A model generated the notes under the pieces. That model saw nothing but the letters and a program-made list of their open reading frames with translations. It did no database searches and was not told where the DNA came from. A DNA stretch of 25,106 bases from a virus, in the IMG/VR virus record IMGVR_UViG_3300046008_000449, positions 1 to 25,106 of that record; one strand, given 5' to 3'. The position numbers and the translations under genes were made by a program. Below, piece after piece: positions 8,042 to 14,921 of this stretch. Every line of letters starts with the position of its first letter. Position 1 is the first letter of the stretch.

Positions 8042-9045
8042 ATTTTCTTCCATTGAGCTAATTTCATTTTTGCATTGAGTCCTGAATACTGATTTTGATC
8101 AACTAACATTTGAACATCATGTCCAGCTAAGACCATATCATTTAAGTCTTTTTCTTGTATGTAATCAGGAAAGATAACTACTTTATATCCTTTATTTATT
8201 GCATTTGTAATTTTAGAGACTATGACTGGTGATCGTGGTTCATTATCAAACACTAACACTAAATCACAATCATTGAGTTTTATGTTTGCTCTTTCTAGTG
8301 CAGAGTCTGCTGTGGCAACTGCATTACTAATGAAACAACTATCAAATGGACCTTCTGTAACAAATACTTGTTTTGATCTGTCTAATCTATTTACACCAAA
8401 TAGTTTGACATCAGAGTCATCAAAGCCAATAGTTAAGTATCGCCACTTTTTATCTTTAGAGAAAGTTCTTATTTGAATGAAGTTACACGTACCATCAACT
8501 GTAACAAATGGAATAACGATACCTTCAATTTTAGGAATAGACAAGGTATAGTCAAGCCCGTAGAATTCAAAAAGGTCCATAGCCAAACTGCTAGCATCAT
8601 TAGTATAACCAAAGATTGAGACATCAGGGATTTTCCTATCAGTTAAAAATTTAAGAGCGTGTTCTGGAAGCTTCCAGTTAATATGTTGTTCCCACTTAGA
8701 CTTTAGGACTGTCTTAGTTTTCATATAAGACAAATCTTCTTTTGGTTTCTGTGTTGTGTTTAATGCAAATCTTTCAAGGTTGTATTCTTGATATAGACTC
8801 GGAACAAACTTCTTAAGGAAACCACCAAGAGGGAGTGAGATGCCACAGTTGTGGCAGAAGTAGAAAATGTTATTCGATTTCTCAAAGAACCAACCACGAG
8901 CTTTTGTTTCTGATTTTGCAGAGTCATTACAAGCAATACAACGACAGTTAAAAGACTCTGGTCCCTTTTGAGTAAATCTAGGGAGATGAGAACTTAATCT
9001 CTTGACATAATTGATCTGAGCAAATAATGGTAATTCGTTCGACAT
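8038..9045 (-). CDS. 61: DNA primase, gp61-type
   Basis: Makes RNA primers for lagging-strand synthesis with the replicative helicase. The N-terminal zinc-binding part has CIAC (36-39) and CHNC (64-67). A TOPRIM core follows, with FVTEGPFDS (the conserved Glu) and the acidic VFDNEPRS and DYIQEKDLNDM motifs. At 335 residues it is close to T4 gp61. SD AGGAATT precedes ATG 9045. Its own promoter (9099-9070) starts the primase-nucleotidyltransferase-PARP operon. The first codons form an inverted repeat with that promoter's spacer. Confidence 0.9.
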   Translation of the reverse strand: MSNELPLFAQINYVKRLSSHLPRFTQKGPESFNCRCIACNDSAKSETKARGWFFEKSNNIFYFCHNCGISLPLGGFLKKFVPSLYQEYNLERFALNTTQKPKEDLSYMKTKTVLKSKWEQHINWKLPEHALKFLTDRKIPDVSIFGYTNDASSLAMDLFEFYGLDYTLSIPKIEGIVIPFVTVDGTCNFIQIRTFSKDKKWRYLTIGFDDSDVKLFGVNRLDRSKQVFVTEGPFDSCFISNAVATADSALERANIKLNDCDLVLVFDNEPRSPVIVSKITNAINKGYKVVIFPDYIQEKDLNDMVLAGHDVQMLVDQNQYSGLNAKMKLAQWKKI

Positions 9046-9091
9046 AGCAATTCCTATTAATATAGAAACATTATATCACGAATTACCATTA
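9025..9091. repeat. 14-bp inverted repeat: primase start codons versus promoter spacer
   Basis: TAATGGTAATTCGT (9025-9038, inside codons 3-7 of primase) is the exact complement of ACGAATTACCATTA (9078-9091, inside the promoter spacer). The -10 box lies in the loop. A transcript coming from upstream can fold both arms over the primase start region; one starting at the local promoter lacks the upstream arm. Confidence 0.75.
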
Positions 9092-9099
9092 ATGTAAAC
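9070..9099 (-). promoter_or_regulatory. Early-type promoter for primase operon
   Basis: GTTTAC (9099-9094), 18 bp, TATAAT (9075-9070), immediately after the stop of the gp62-like gene. The spacer is one arm of the inverted repeat 9025-9091. Confidence 0.85.
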
Positions 9100-9101
9100 T
9101 A

Positions 9102-9527
9102 TTATCTACCACCATATTTTGCTTTAACTTCATCAACAATTGAAGGTGAAAGACTAATCATTTCTTTTGCTCTAACGAAGTTAACTTTGTAATGGTCAGA
9201 AATAACTTTAACATCATCGGCAACCTCATCTTTCATCCACTTAGTAAACTTATTACCACGTTTCATACTATGGTAGTAATAGTCATATTGCATTTTATTA
9301 TCAAGGCCTGAGAACTCAGTCATGTTTGCTGCATGAATAACAGACTCAGGAAAGAAAGAATAGAACTTATTAATAATCCATGGGGAATAAGAACTTTCAT
9401 CATCATCAGTAAGACGATAACCTTGCTTATTCCCGATGTGTTTCATTATATCAAAAGGAGAGAGTTTGGAAGACTTTATCTTTTCTTCCTTTTCAATCAC
9501 TTTCTCATCAAGACCGAATAGTGCCAT
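9102..9527 (-). CDS. 62: Clamp loader small subunit, gp62-like
   Basis: Partner of gp44 in loading the sliding clamp. The block FPESVIHAANM...FSGLDNKMQYDYYYHSMKRGNKFTKWMK, read in parts, resembles T4 gp62 around FPECMPAVYAMN...[20 protein letters not shown]. It is shorter (141 against about 187 residues), lacking much of the C-terminal part, as in many distant T4-type phages. Position one gene after gp44 supports the call. The ATG overlaps the preceding stop (TAATG). Confidence 0.75.
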   Translation of the reverse strand: MALFGLDEKVIEKEEKIKSSKLSPFDIMKHIGNKQGYRLTDDDESSYSPWIINKFYSFFPESVIHAANMTEFSGLDNKMQYDYYYHSMKRGNKFTKWMKDEVADDVKVISDHYKVNFVRAKEMISLSPSIVDEVKAKYGGR

Positions 9528-9925
9528 TAAGAAATAACCTTTACAGCAGAACAGTGAGCGGCAAACATTTTACCATCTTTAGCAACAACAAGTTTAGCCT
9601 TTGCCTTCATACGAGCACCAACCAAAGTAAATTCTTCACCTTGGAACATTACACGTGAACCTAAGTCACTAGCCTTGAAACCAAGATAAACTGCATTTGT
9701 TGTAAATGCAGCGCGTAAAGCCGGTGAACCTGGAAGTTTATCACCATCGTCATCATGTTTAATACCATTTGCAGATACGGCAGTCAATTTAGTAGTAAAT
9801 GTTTCTGCTGTGTATGAAATTTTACCGATACCTAAATCGATTTTATATTTCTTTGCAACTGCAGCCAAAGCAGCATTGATATCAGTACGGATATTACCTA
9901 AAACAACATTATCAAATTTAGTCAT
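9527..9925 (-). CDS. Conserved phage protein of unknown function (132 aa)
   Basis: Begins MTKFDNVVLGNIRTDINAAL, then KKYKIDLGIGKISYTAETFTTKL, an arrangement I associate with a widespread phage family of unknown function. Predicted alpha/beta, soluble, Ala/Lys-rich. It sits between the clamp-loader genes and has its own promoter (9997-9968) and a strong SD (AGGAGATTAAC-ATG), so high early expression is likely. No catalytic residues can be named. Confidence 0.75.
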   Translation of the reverse strand: MTKFDNVVLGNIRTDINAALAAVAKKYKIDLGIGKISYTAETFTTKLTAVSANGIKHDDDGDKLPGSPALRAAFTTNAVYLGFKASDLGSRVMFQGEEFTLVGARMKAKAKLVVAKDGKMFAAHCSAVKVIS

Positions 9926-9967
9926 GTTAATCTCCTAGTTGGGTTGTGTTATTTGATTTGATAAGAC

Positions 9968-9997
9968 ATTATACCATACACAATATTAAAAGTAAAC
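9968..9997 (-). promoter_or_regulatory. Early-type promoter
   Basis: GTTTAC (9997-9992), 18 bp, TATAAT (9973-9968). Directly follows the AAA-TAG end of gp44 and belongs to the repeated AAATAGTTGTTTAC cassette. Drives the 132-residue gene and gp62. Confidence 0.88.
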
Positions 9998-9999
9998 AA

Positions 10000-10935
10000 C
10001 TATTTAAAATTTAATGACATCATTGCTTCAACAGAAAATGCAGCCATTTGGATCTCTGGGTCAGCAGATGCCATACAACGGTTCTGATAAGTTGCAATTA
10101 ATAGAACTGCATCTGGAATACTCGTTGGTTCAAGAACATCATACATATTATCATACACAGCCCTAAAGATTGTATGTACATCTTGATTAACCATTGTCTC
10201 AACAATCCATTGACGAGCACCCTTAAAGTTCTTTGTCTTTAAGAAACCAACAAAATCATTAACATCAATATCATATGAAACAATGCTAGATTCTGTAATT
10301 TCACCTGCAACCGAAGCAACACGTTGACATTCATTAATAATTCTACGGAAGTCTGGGAAGTGATGTTTTACAATTTCACCAACAACTGCTTGGTCAAACT
10401 TAACATTCTCTGCAGTTAAAATATTAATAATTCTTTTGAATAGTTTCTTAACAACATCTATTTTATCTTCATTTTTAATACTAAAATCAAACACAGCACA
10501 ACGAGAATGAAGTGGACTAATAATCTTATTAGGGAAGTTGCAAGTAAAGACAAAACGTGTGGTTTTTGAGAAGTCCTCCATTGCAGCACGCATACCTTTT
10601 TGTAAGTCCGGTGTTGCATTATCAAACTCATCTAATATGACCATTTTCATATTGCCATCAATAGATGCTGATGTAGCAAATGCTGTAATTTCATTTCTTA
10701 ATACTTCAATACCACGAGAATTTGATGCATTCATAATCATCATATCATAATTCATTGCCTTAGCAAGTGCTTTAGCAATTGTGGTTTTACCAATACCAGC
10801 AGGACCATGTAACATTAGATGAGGCATCTCACCAGAAGCAACAAATGACTCAAATTCTTTTTGAGCAAGTGGTGGCAAAACACAGTCTGCAATTTCTTGT
10901 GGGCGGTATTTTTCAACCCAAAGTGTCTGTGACAT
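10000..10935 (-). CDS. 44: Clamp loader large subunit, gp44-like AAA+ ATPase
   Basis: ATP-driven clamp loader that opens and places the sliding clamp on primed DNA. Shows the RFC/gp44 signature LWVEKYRPQ at the N-terminus, Walker A GPAGIGKTT (44-52), Walker B VILDEFD (99-105), sensor-1 FTCNFPNKI and the arginine finger SRC (144-146). At 311 residues it is close to T4 gp44 (319). SD GGAGATTTAA precedes ATG 10935. Its gp62 partner follows after one unknown gene; no gp45 clamp gene was found in the window. Confidence 0.93.
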   Translation of the reverse strand: MSQTLWVEKYRPQEIADCVLPPLAQKEFESFVASGEMPHLMLHGPAGIGKTTIAKALAKAMNYDMMIMNASNSRGIEVLRNEITAFATSASIDGNMKMVILDEFDNATPDLQKGMRAAMEDFSKTTRFVFTCNFPNKIISPLHSRCAVFDFSIKNEDKIDVVKKLFKRIINILTAENVKFDQAVVGEIVKHHFPDFRRIINECQRVASVAGEITESSIVSYDIDVNDFVGFLKTKNFKGARQWIVETMVNQDVHTIFRAVYDNMYDVLEPTSIPDAVLLIATYQNRCMASADPEIQMAAFSVEAMMSLNFK

Positions 10936-10960
10936 TTAAATCTCCATTGAATAAAATACT

Positions 10961-10990
10961 ATTATATCAAATTTTATATAAGTTGTAAAA
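10961..10990 (-). promoter_or_regulatory. Early-type promoter for gp44 (variant -35)
   Basis: TATAAT (10966-10961) with TTTTAC (10990-10985) 18 bp upstream. The -35 differs from the GTTTAC of the others by one base. It lies inside the last codons of the exonuclease gene. Confidence 0.7.
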
Positions 10991-11644
10991 CATTACACGT
11001 CGTTCTTTGAATTCTTTTTTCCACTCAGTCAAATCAACCACTACAACTTGACAGCCAAAGACAGTCGCTATCAGCAGAACTCCTTGATTGATGTGTAACC
11101 CATAATCTTCTGCCATTAAAGCATAAGCGGCTAATTGAATCTTATAATCAGAGATATACTTATCTTCTTTTACTTTATCGCCGTGATTAGACTTATAGTC
11201 AATAATAGAGTCAACTCCATTCCATTGCCCAATTAAGTCAGTACGACCAGCTAATCTATACTTGTGAGAGAATAAAGCAATCTCTTGTCCATAATAAGCG
11301 GTTAAACCTTTATCAAGTTTCTTCTTAATCTGCTCAAACATTTGCTTAGCTTTAAAGATACTTGTCTCTGAAGGTACACCATCAACATAATGTTCGCAGA
11401 GTAAATGCATTGCTGTGCCGATAGTAGTAGAGGCTTTAGAAATCCTATTGGCTTCTTCTTCACCAACTCTAGCCTTCCATGCATCTATACCACTGTGATC
11501 TGATGTCCCAGTAAGAACGCTTGTAACGGAAGGATATGCAGTATCACCACGGCAATAAGTTCTAAACGCTCCTGCATCGTTTGCTTGAAGGCTTTGATCT
11601 CCAAAATCATGGCTAAGTTTATTGAAACTAATATTGGCCACCAT
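10967..11644 (-). CDS. PD-(D/E)XK exonuclease, MGME1-like
   Basis: DNA exonuclease of the Cas4/RecB-like superfamily. Motifs in order: GTAMHLLCEHYVDG (helix with the conserved His), LAGRTDLIGQWNG (catalytic Asp), SIIDYKSN (the D/E-x-K lysine) and the YKIQLAAYALM helix with QxxxY. This spacing matches the mitochondrial MGME1 type seen in many large phages. I place the start at ATG 11644 (MVANISF), because an ATG at 11704 would be upstream of the promoter's transcription start. Probably acts in recombination or in recycling host DNA; beside gp44 it fits replication. Confidence 0.85.
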   Translation of the reverse strand: MVANISFNKLSHDFGDQSLQANDAGAFRTYCRGDTAYPSVTSVLTGTSDHSGIDAWKARVGEEEANRISKASTTIGTAMHLLCEHYVDGVPSETSIFKAKQMFEQIKKKLDKGLTAYYGQEIALFSHKYRLAGRTDLIGQWNGVDSIIDYKSNHGDKVKEDKYISDYKIQLAAYALMAEDYGLHINQGVLLIATVFGCQVVVVDLTEWKKEFKERRVMFYNLYKI

Positions 11645-11672
11645 TCTTATAATTAACGATTTGTATAAATAC

Positions 11673-11702
11673 ATTATAACAATAATTTTGTTATCTGTAA
11701 AC
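11673..11702 (-). promoter_or_regulatory. Early-type promoter for exonuclease
   Basis: GTTTAC (11702-11697), 18 bp, TATAAT (11678-11673). It faces away from the homing endonuclease gene, which starts 66 bases to the right on the other strand. Confidence 0.85.
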
Positions 11703-11711
11703 AACTAAAAT

Positions 11712-11741
11712 GTCCTTCGCGGAACGCCAATTCCCAAGGAC
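11712..11741 (+). repeat. Hairpin in the homing endonuclease leader
   Basis: GTCCTT (11712-11717) and AAGGAC (11736-11741) can pair around an 18-base loop, just before the GAGGAG SD at 11755-11760. Phage homing endonuclease mRNAs often carry such leader structures; here it does not itself cover the SD. Confidence 0.35.
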
Positions 11742-11767
11742 TTTAATACTTTCGAGGAGTATCAACA

Positions 11768-12325
11768 ATGGAATTTATTCCTACATATCTTTGCATCAAA
11801 CAACATGCCATCACAGGCAAACTATATCTCTGTAAAACAACTAAGAAAGATCCAATAAAATATAAAGGTTCTGGTAAACATTGGAAATCTCATATAAAGA
11901 AGCACGGTAAAGAACATGTGGTTACTTTATGGTATCAATTATATGATAATGTATTTGATCTAGTTGCAGACTCACTTGGTATGTCTATAGCATTTAATAT
12001 TATTAAATCTGATTCATGGTTAAATCTTATTTTTGAATCTGGTTTACACGGTGGTAACAGAGGGAGAAATTCAAATGAAATTAATTCAAAGATAAGAAAT
12101 TCACTTCTTGGTCACAAATTATCAGAAGAAACAAAATTAAAAATAAGTAAAACTTTAACCGGACAACCATCTAAAAATAAAGGTAAACATTTATCAATAG
12201 ATACAAAGAATAAACTTTCTCTTGCATTAAAGGGAAAAATACACCCAAGAATTATCTGCGAAATATGTGGAGATAATATAAGTGAATTTATGAAAACAAG
12301 ACATTTCAATACTTTCCATCTTTAG
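11768..12325 (+). CDS. Homing endonuclease, degenerate GIY-YIG with NUMOD3 repeats
   Basis: Free-standing mobile endonuclease gene, the only convincing plus-strand gene here. The N-terminal part (TYLCIKQHAITGKLYLCKTT.KDP.KYKGSGKHWKSHIKKHG, read in parts) matches the phage GIY-YIG-like group, though the usual YFGKTT is LYLCKTT. LLGHKLSEETKLKISKTLTG and a second copy near 150 are NUMOD3 DNA-binding repeats. The C-terminus has a zinc-finger-like C164-x2-C167...H179-x4-H184. SD GAGGAG precedes ATG 11768. The substituted Gly leaves open whether the nuclease is active. It converges with, and overlaps by 20 bases, the FmdB-like gene on the other strand. Confidence 0.85.
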   Translation: MEFIPTYLCIKQHAITGKLYLCKTTKKDPIKYKGSGKHWKSHIKKHGKEHVVTLWYQLYDNVFDLVADSLGMSIAFNIIKSDSWLNLIFESGLHGGNRGRNSNEINSKIRNSLLGHKLSEETKLKISKTLTGQPSKNKGKHLSIDTKNKLSLALKGKIHPRIICEICGDNISEFMKTRHFNTFHL

Positions 12326-12491
12326 AAAACCACCCACTACCTTTAAGTTCAAAGTTAGGTGCTGAATTATGAACCTGCACTAGCGAGTCATAACCACATT
12401 TAGGACAAATAGTAGGGTGTGGATCGTTAATACTTTTCTTTACTTCTTGTTCATGTCCACATTTTAAACACTGGTAATCATAAAAAGGAAT
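12306..12491 (-). CDS. FmdB-like zinc-ribbon protein (61 aa, AUU start)
   Basis: Small zinc-ribbon protein: (I)PFYDYQCLKCGHEQEV, then ICPKCG, then FELKGSGWF near the end, giving two CxxC pairs (C8/C11 and C29/C32) and the LKGSGWY-type ending of the FmdB family. Family members start MPxYxYxC; here the Met position is ATT (12491-12489), seven bases after AGGAG, and no in-frame ATG, GTG or TTG precedes the conserved PFYDYQC. The SD overlaps the stop of the 2OG oxygenase gene upstream, so it belongs to that operon. Role in phages is unknown, perhaps regulatory. Confidence 0.85.
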   Translation of the reverse strand: MPFYDYQCLKCGHEQEVKKSINDPHPTICPKCGYDSLVQVHNSAPNFELKGSGWFSKDGKY

Positions 12492-12501
12492 TTTAAATCT
12501 C

Positions 12502-13029
12502 CTATAGATAGGTTAATGAAGTCATCATGATGAATTTCTCACCTGATGTTGGAGTTTCACCTGAGTGAGGGAACATCCATGTTGGAGGGAAGACAAGCAT
12601 AGTGCCCATCGTAGGTTTAACTTGTAAATCAAGATTAGTAAATCTAGTATAACCATCATTGTCATTTAAGTACATAATGAATGTGAGAAACCGCTTGGCA
12701 GAAGCATGATCAACAACATCAACATGAGGTTTGAAACCACCATCATTTGCCGAATATCTTTTAATTCTTACTTCTTCAAAGCCATACTCAGGAATGTAAT
12801 CATAAATGTTCAATGACTTAAAGTACTGAATAGCCAATTTGTTACACATCTTTGCAAAGTCTTTAGCCATAAAAGGTAAAACTTTATTAACATTAACTTG
12901 GTCAAACTTATAGCCTGGTGTATCATGATGTTCTATATTAGCTTCATCATTGAATAAGTCAATCAAATGCTTACAATCAAAGTCATTGAAGTAATCTTTT
13001 ACATCATAGACCTTTATGTGACTTTTCAT
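12502..13029 (-). CDS. 2OG-Fe(II) oxygenase, prolyl-4-hydroxylase-like
   Basis: Non-haem iron dioxygenase using 2-oxoglutarate and O2 to hydroxylate a substrate. In the 175-residue product the iron ligands are H102-x-D104 (PHVDVVDH) and H155 (FPHSGETP); K165 stands where the 2-oxoglutarate-binding Arg/Lys is expected (GEKFIMMTSL). The double-stranded beta helix is suggested by FLTFIMYLND and GTMLVFPP. Start ATG 13029 forms an ATGA overlap with the macro-like gene and has GGAAAG upstream; longer in-frame starts lie inside that gene. Such oxygenases are common in large marine phages; the substrate is unknown. Confidence 0.88.
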   Translation of the reverse strand: MKSHIKVYDVKDYFNDFDCKHLIDLFNDEANIEHHDTPGYKFDQVNVNKVLPFMAKDFAKMCNKLAIQYFKSLNIYDYIPEYGFEEVRIKRYSANDGGFKPHVDVVDHASAKRFLTFIMYLNDNDGYTRFTNLDLQVKPTMGTMLVFPPTWMFPHSGETPTSGEKFIMMTSLTYL

Positions 13030-13409
13030 AGATATACTTTCCAGTCTTCGGCAAAAGAACAATTACTATTGCATTCTCTAAAAAGAGGTGCAATCACATC
13101 ATCTGTGTAGCCAGCAAGACCACATCCAATTCTAGTCACCCAGAATTTCATTTTAGGATTAGCATGAGTGAACTCAGCAAAAGCATCAATGTGTGGAATA
13201 ATATCATACAAAGGCATTGTTCTTATATTCTCATCCTTAGTAGGAATAGCATAAGAGTCATGACTTAACCCGATACCTTTACCATATTGAGCACCATAGT
13301 TTAGTGCTGCCTTTGCCGCACCTGCACCATGAATACCAGCCAAGTTAGAACCAAAAACAAAAATTACATCATCTTCTGTTGGTTCAGTTCCGTCTTTATG
13401 AAATTTCAT
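13026..13409 (-). CDS. Macro-like conserved phage protein (127 aa)
   Basis: Belongs, from memory, to the phage family annotated as A1S_2505 non-structural protein. VIFVFGSNLAGIHGAGAAKAA has an Asn and a glycine-rich loop like the ADP-ribose-binding loops of macro domains, followed by SYAIPTKD and WVTRIGCGLAGY, again macro-like in order. That it binds ADP-ribose or a related nucleotide is inference. It overlaps DHFR upstream and the oxygenase downstream (both ATGA), so the three are co-translated. Confidence 0.75.
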   Translation of the reverse strand: MKFHKDGTEPTEDDVIFVFGSNLAGIHGAGAAKAALNYGAQYGKGIGLSHDSYAIPTKDENIRTMPLYDIIPHIDAFAEFTHANPKMKFWVTRIGCGLAGYTDDVIAPLFRECNSNCSFAEDWKVYL

Positions 13410-13912
13410 TTTAGTCTCTTTGCATAAATAACACCAAACTCTGGGTGTGGTTTACCATTGTAAATTGTATATTCTTTTGGTAGATAACTTGAAATTGAAT
13501 CTGTATACATTGAATACCAAGGCCAATAAGTATCACCAAACGCATCAAAGTGCATTACCGAAAGAATGATTTCATCTGCGTACTCAGCAAATAAAGTATA
13601 TAATTCAGAACCACCAATCACAAATAATTTAGTAAGACCTACAGATTTGGCTTTAGAAATACATTCAACTGTCGAATGGCAAACATTAGCACCTTCTGTA
13701 GAATAACCATATTGATTTGACATCACAAAGTTAATTCTGTGTTTCAAAGGCTTCTGTGGAAGTGAGTCCCAAGTCTTTCTACCCATTACGACGCCATGAC
13801 CAAATGTAGTATCTTTGAAGTGTTTAAACTCTTCTTTTGAACGCCATGGGATCTCACCATTAGCACCTATAACACCATTCCTAGAGCAGGCAGCAATGAG
13901 TATGATTTGCAT
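13406..13912 (-). CDS. folA: Dihydrofolate reductase
   Basis: Reduces dihydrofolate to tetrahydrofolate with NADPH, supporting thymidylate synthesis. Typical DHFR order: LIAACSRNGVIGANGEIPW, an acidic catalytic residue (E28, matching Asp27 of E. coli), the NADPH-binding VVMGRKTWDSLP and FVIGGSELY. At 168 residues it has normal length. Its ATG shares a base with the GroES-like stop (TAATG). No thymidylate synthase is in the window. Confidence 0.95.
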   Translation of the reverse strand: MQIILIAACSRNGVIGANGEIPWRSKEEFKHFKDTTFGHGVVMGRKTWDSLPQKPLKHRINFVMSNQYGYSTEGANVCHSTVECISKAKSVGLTKLFVIGGSELYTLFAEYADEIILSVMHFDAFGDTYWPWYSMYTDSISSYLPKEYTIYNGKPHPEFGVIYAKRLK

Positions 13913-14148
13913 TATAACACCATTAAGATATTTTCAACATCAACAACAAGATAATCGCCTGCGGCCTTAACTTTTGTCCAATCAGGGATAATCACATCAT
14001 CGACTGCAACATCTTCCACAGTAGATCCAACAGCAAGAACTTTAGCCTTTGGTGTTTGTGATGAACTTTCTAAAATGATACCAAACGAAGTTGTTTGTTC
14101 AGCATCAACACGTTTAATGATAACATTGTTTTTAAGTGGTTTAATCAT
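13912..14148 (-). CDS. GroES-like co-chaperonin (78 aa)
   Basis: Co-chaperonin that would cap host GroEL during folding of phage proteins. MIKPLKNNVIIKR opens like GroES; AEQTTSFGIIL contains the GIIL version of the GroEL-contacting mobile-loop tripeptide; KVLAVG and the final ENILMVL match the GroES barrel. At 78 residues it is shorter than E. coli GroES (97) and T4 gp31 (111), lacking the roof loop, as in some phage versions. ATGA overlap with the preceding gene. Confidence 0.88.
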   Translation of the reverse strand: MIKPLKNNVIIKRVDAEQTTSFGIILESSSQTPKAKVLAVGSTVEDVAVDDVIIPDWTKVKAAGDYLVVDVENILMVL

Positions 14149-14351
14149 GATGTAAAATCGACCTTTATTGATTGTGGGAATTCTTTTTGTAAATAATAGA
14201 TTGCTAACTTTGCATTAATAAGATAAAAAATATCAGTGTATAACTCACAACTAAAGTCTGGATAACTATCTAACCACTCACCTGATGTTAAAAAGTCATT
14301 TGCAATCCGGCGATGCATCTTATTTACTGGATTAAAAATTAGTTTGCTCAT
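14145..14351 (-). CDS. Small protein of unknown function (68 aa)
   Basis: Mostly helical, with aromatic residues (Tyr, Phe, Trp). Nothing recognisable. SD GGAG lies upstream of ATG 14351, which shares a base with the preceding stop (TAATG), and the gene overlaps GroES downstream. Membership of a tight operon is the main evidence that it is real. Confidence 0.65.
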   Translation of the reverse strand: MSKLIFNPVNKMHRRIANDFLTSGEWLDSYPDFSCELYTDIFYLINAKLAIYYLQKEFPQSIKVDFTS

Positions 14352-14539
14352 TATTTATTCTCCAATAAACGAGCAGACAAAGCCCAACGACGTTCAATTC
14401 CGCGTTGAGTTTTTGATGTTGCAATCTCCATAGCTTCTTCTTCTGAATTAGCCTCAACTGTACAATGACAGATTTTTGAATAGCCGAATTCATCCCATCC
14501 GGCTAGTTCATATTCATATTCAACAAGATATCTTGGCAT
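14351..14539 (-). CDS. Small protein of unknown function (62 aa)
   Basis: Begins MPRYLVEYEYELAGWDEFGY, then an alternating beta-like segment and a helix EANSEEEAMEIA, an arrangement common in short phage proteins of unknown role. TAATG overlaps at both ends show co-translation in the operon headed by 14539-14853. Confidence 0.65.
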   Translation of the reverse strand: MPRYLVEYEYELAGWDEFGYSKICHCTVEANSEEEAMEIATSKTQRGIERRWALSARLLENK

Positions 14540-14853
14540 TATGATTTCGCCTGTGACAAAGATTTAAGATAAGCAACTTTACCAAACTGATTTGGTTCAT
14601 AACCTAAAGATTTAAGAGCTGATTTAAGTTGTGGTGATACATAACCTTTAGCTTCAAGAGCTTGTAAAGGTGTTGATTTTTCCATAGCCATCAAATATTC
14701 TTCAACAGTAAAGTTCTTAATCAAGAAAGATTTAAAAGGAGCCATCCCACCGCGTTTGAAACGAGCAATGAATGTACCTTTGTTTGTTGCATCTTTACCA
14801 TACATTAGGAATAAGCCATCATATGAAAAGAGGTTTTTGTCAAATTGTGTCAT
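14539..14853 (-). CDS. Protein of unknown function (104 aa)
   Basis: Soluble, basic protein. Its second half, with TPLQALEAKGYVSPQLKSALKSLGY, looks helix-turn-helix-like but without a clear match. It is the first gene after the promoter at 14919-14890 and has a strong SD (CGGAGATTAAC-ATG), the same leader module as other first genes in this window. Heads the operon through GroES, DHFR and the oxygenase. Confidence 0.7.
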   Translation of the reverse strand: MTQFDKNLFSYDGLFLMYGKDATNKGTFIARFKRGGMAPFKSFLIKNFTVEEYLMAMEKSTPLQALEAKGYVSPQLKSALKSLGYEPNQFGKVAYLKSLSQAKS

Positions 14854-14889
14854 GTTAATCTCCGTAAGGGTTATTTGATTTGATAAGTC

Positions 14890-14919
14890 ATTATACCATA
14901 GCTTGTATTAAATGTAAAC
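14890..14919 (-). promoter_or_regulatory. Early-type promoter for the GroES/DHFR operon
   Basis: GTTTAC (14919-14914), 18 bp, TATAAT (14895-14890), right after the AAA-TAG end of the preceding gene. No other promoter of this type was found before 11702, so transcription probably runs through about 2.5 kb. Confidence 0.88.
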
Positions 14920-14921
14920 AA

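Noticed and set aside
11645-11704. 20-residue N-terminal extension of the exonuclease
   Set aside because: It would begin upstream of the predicted transcription start of its own promoter and has no SD.
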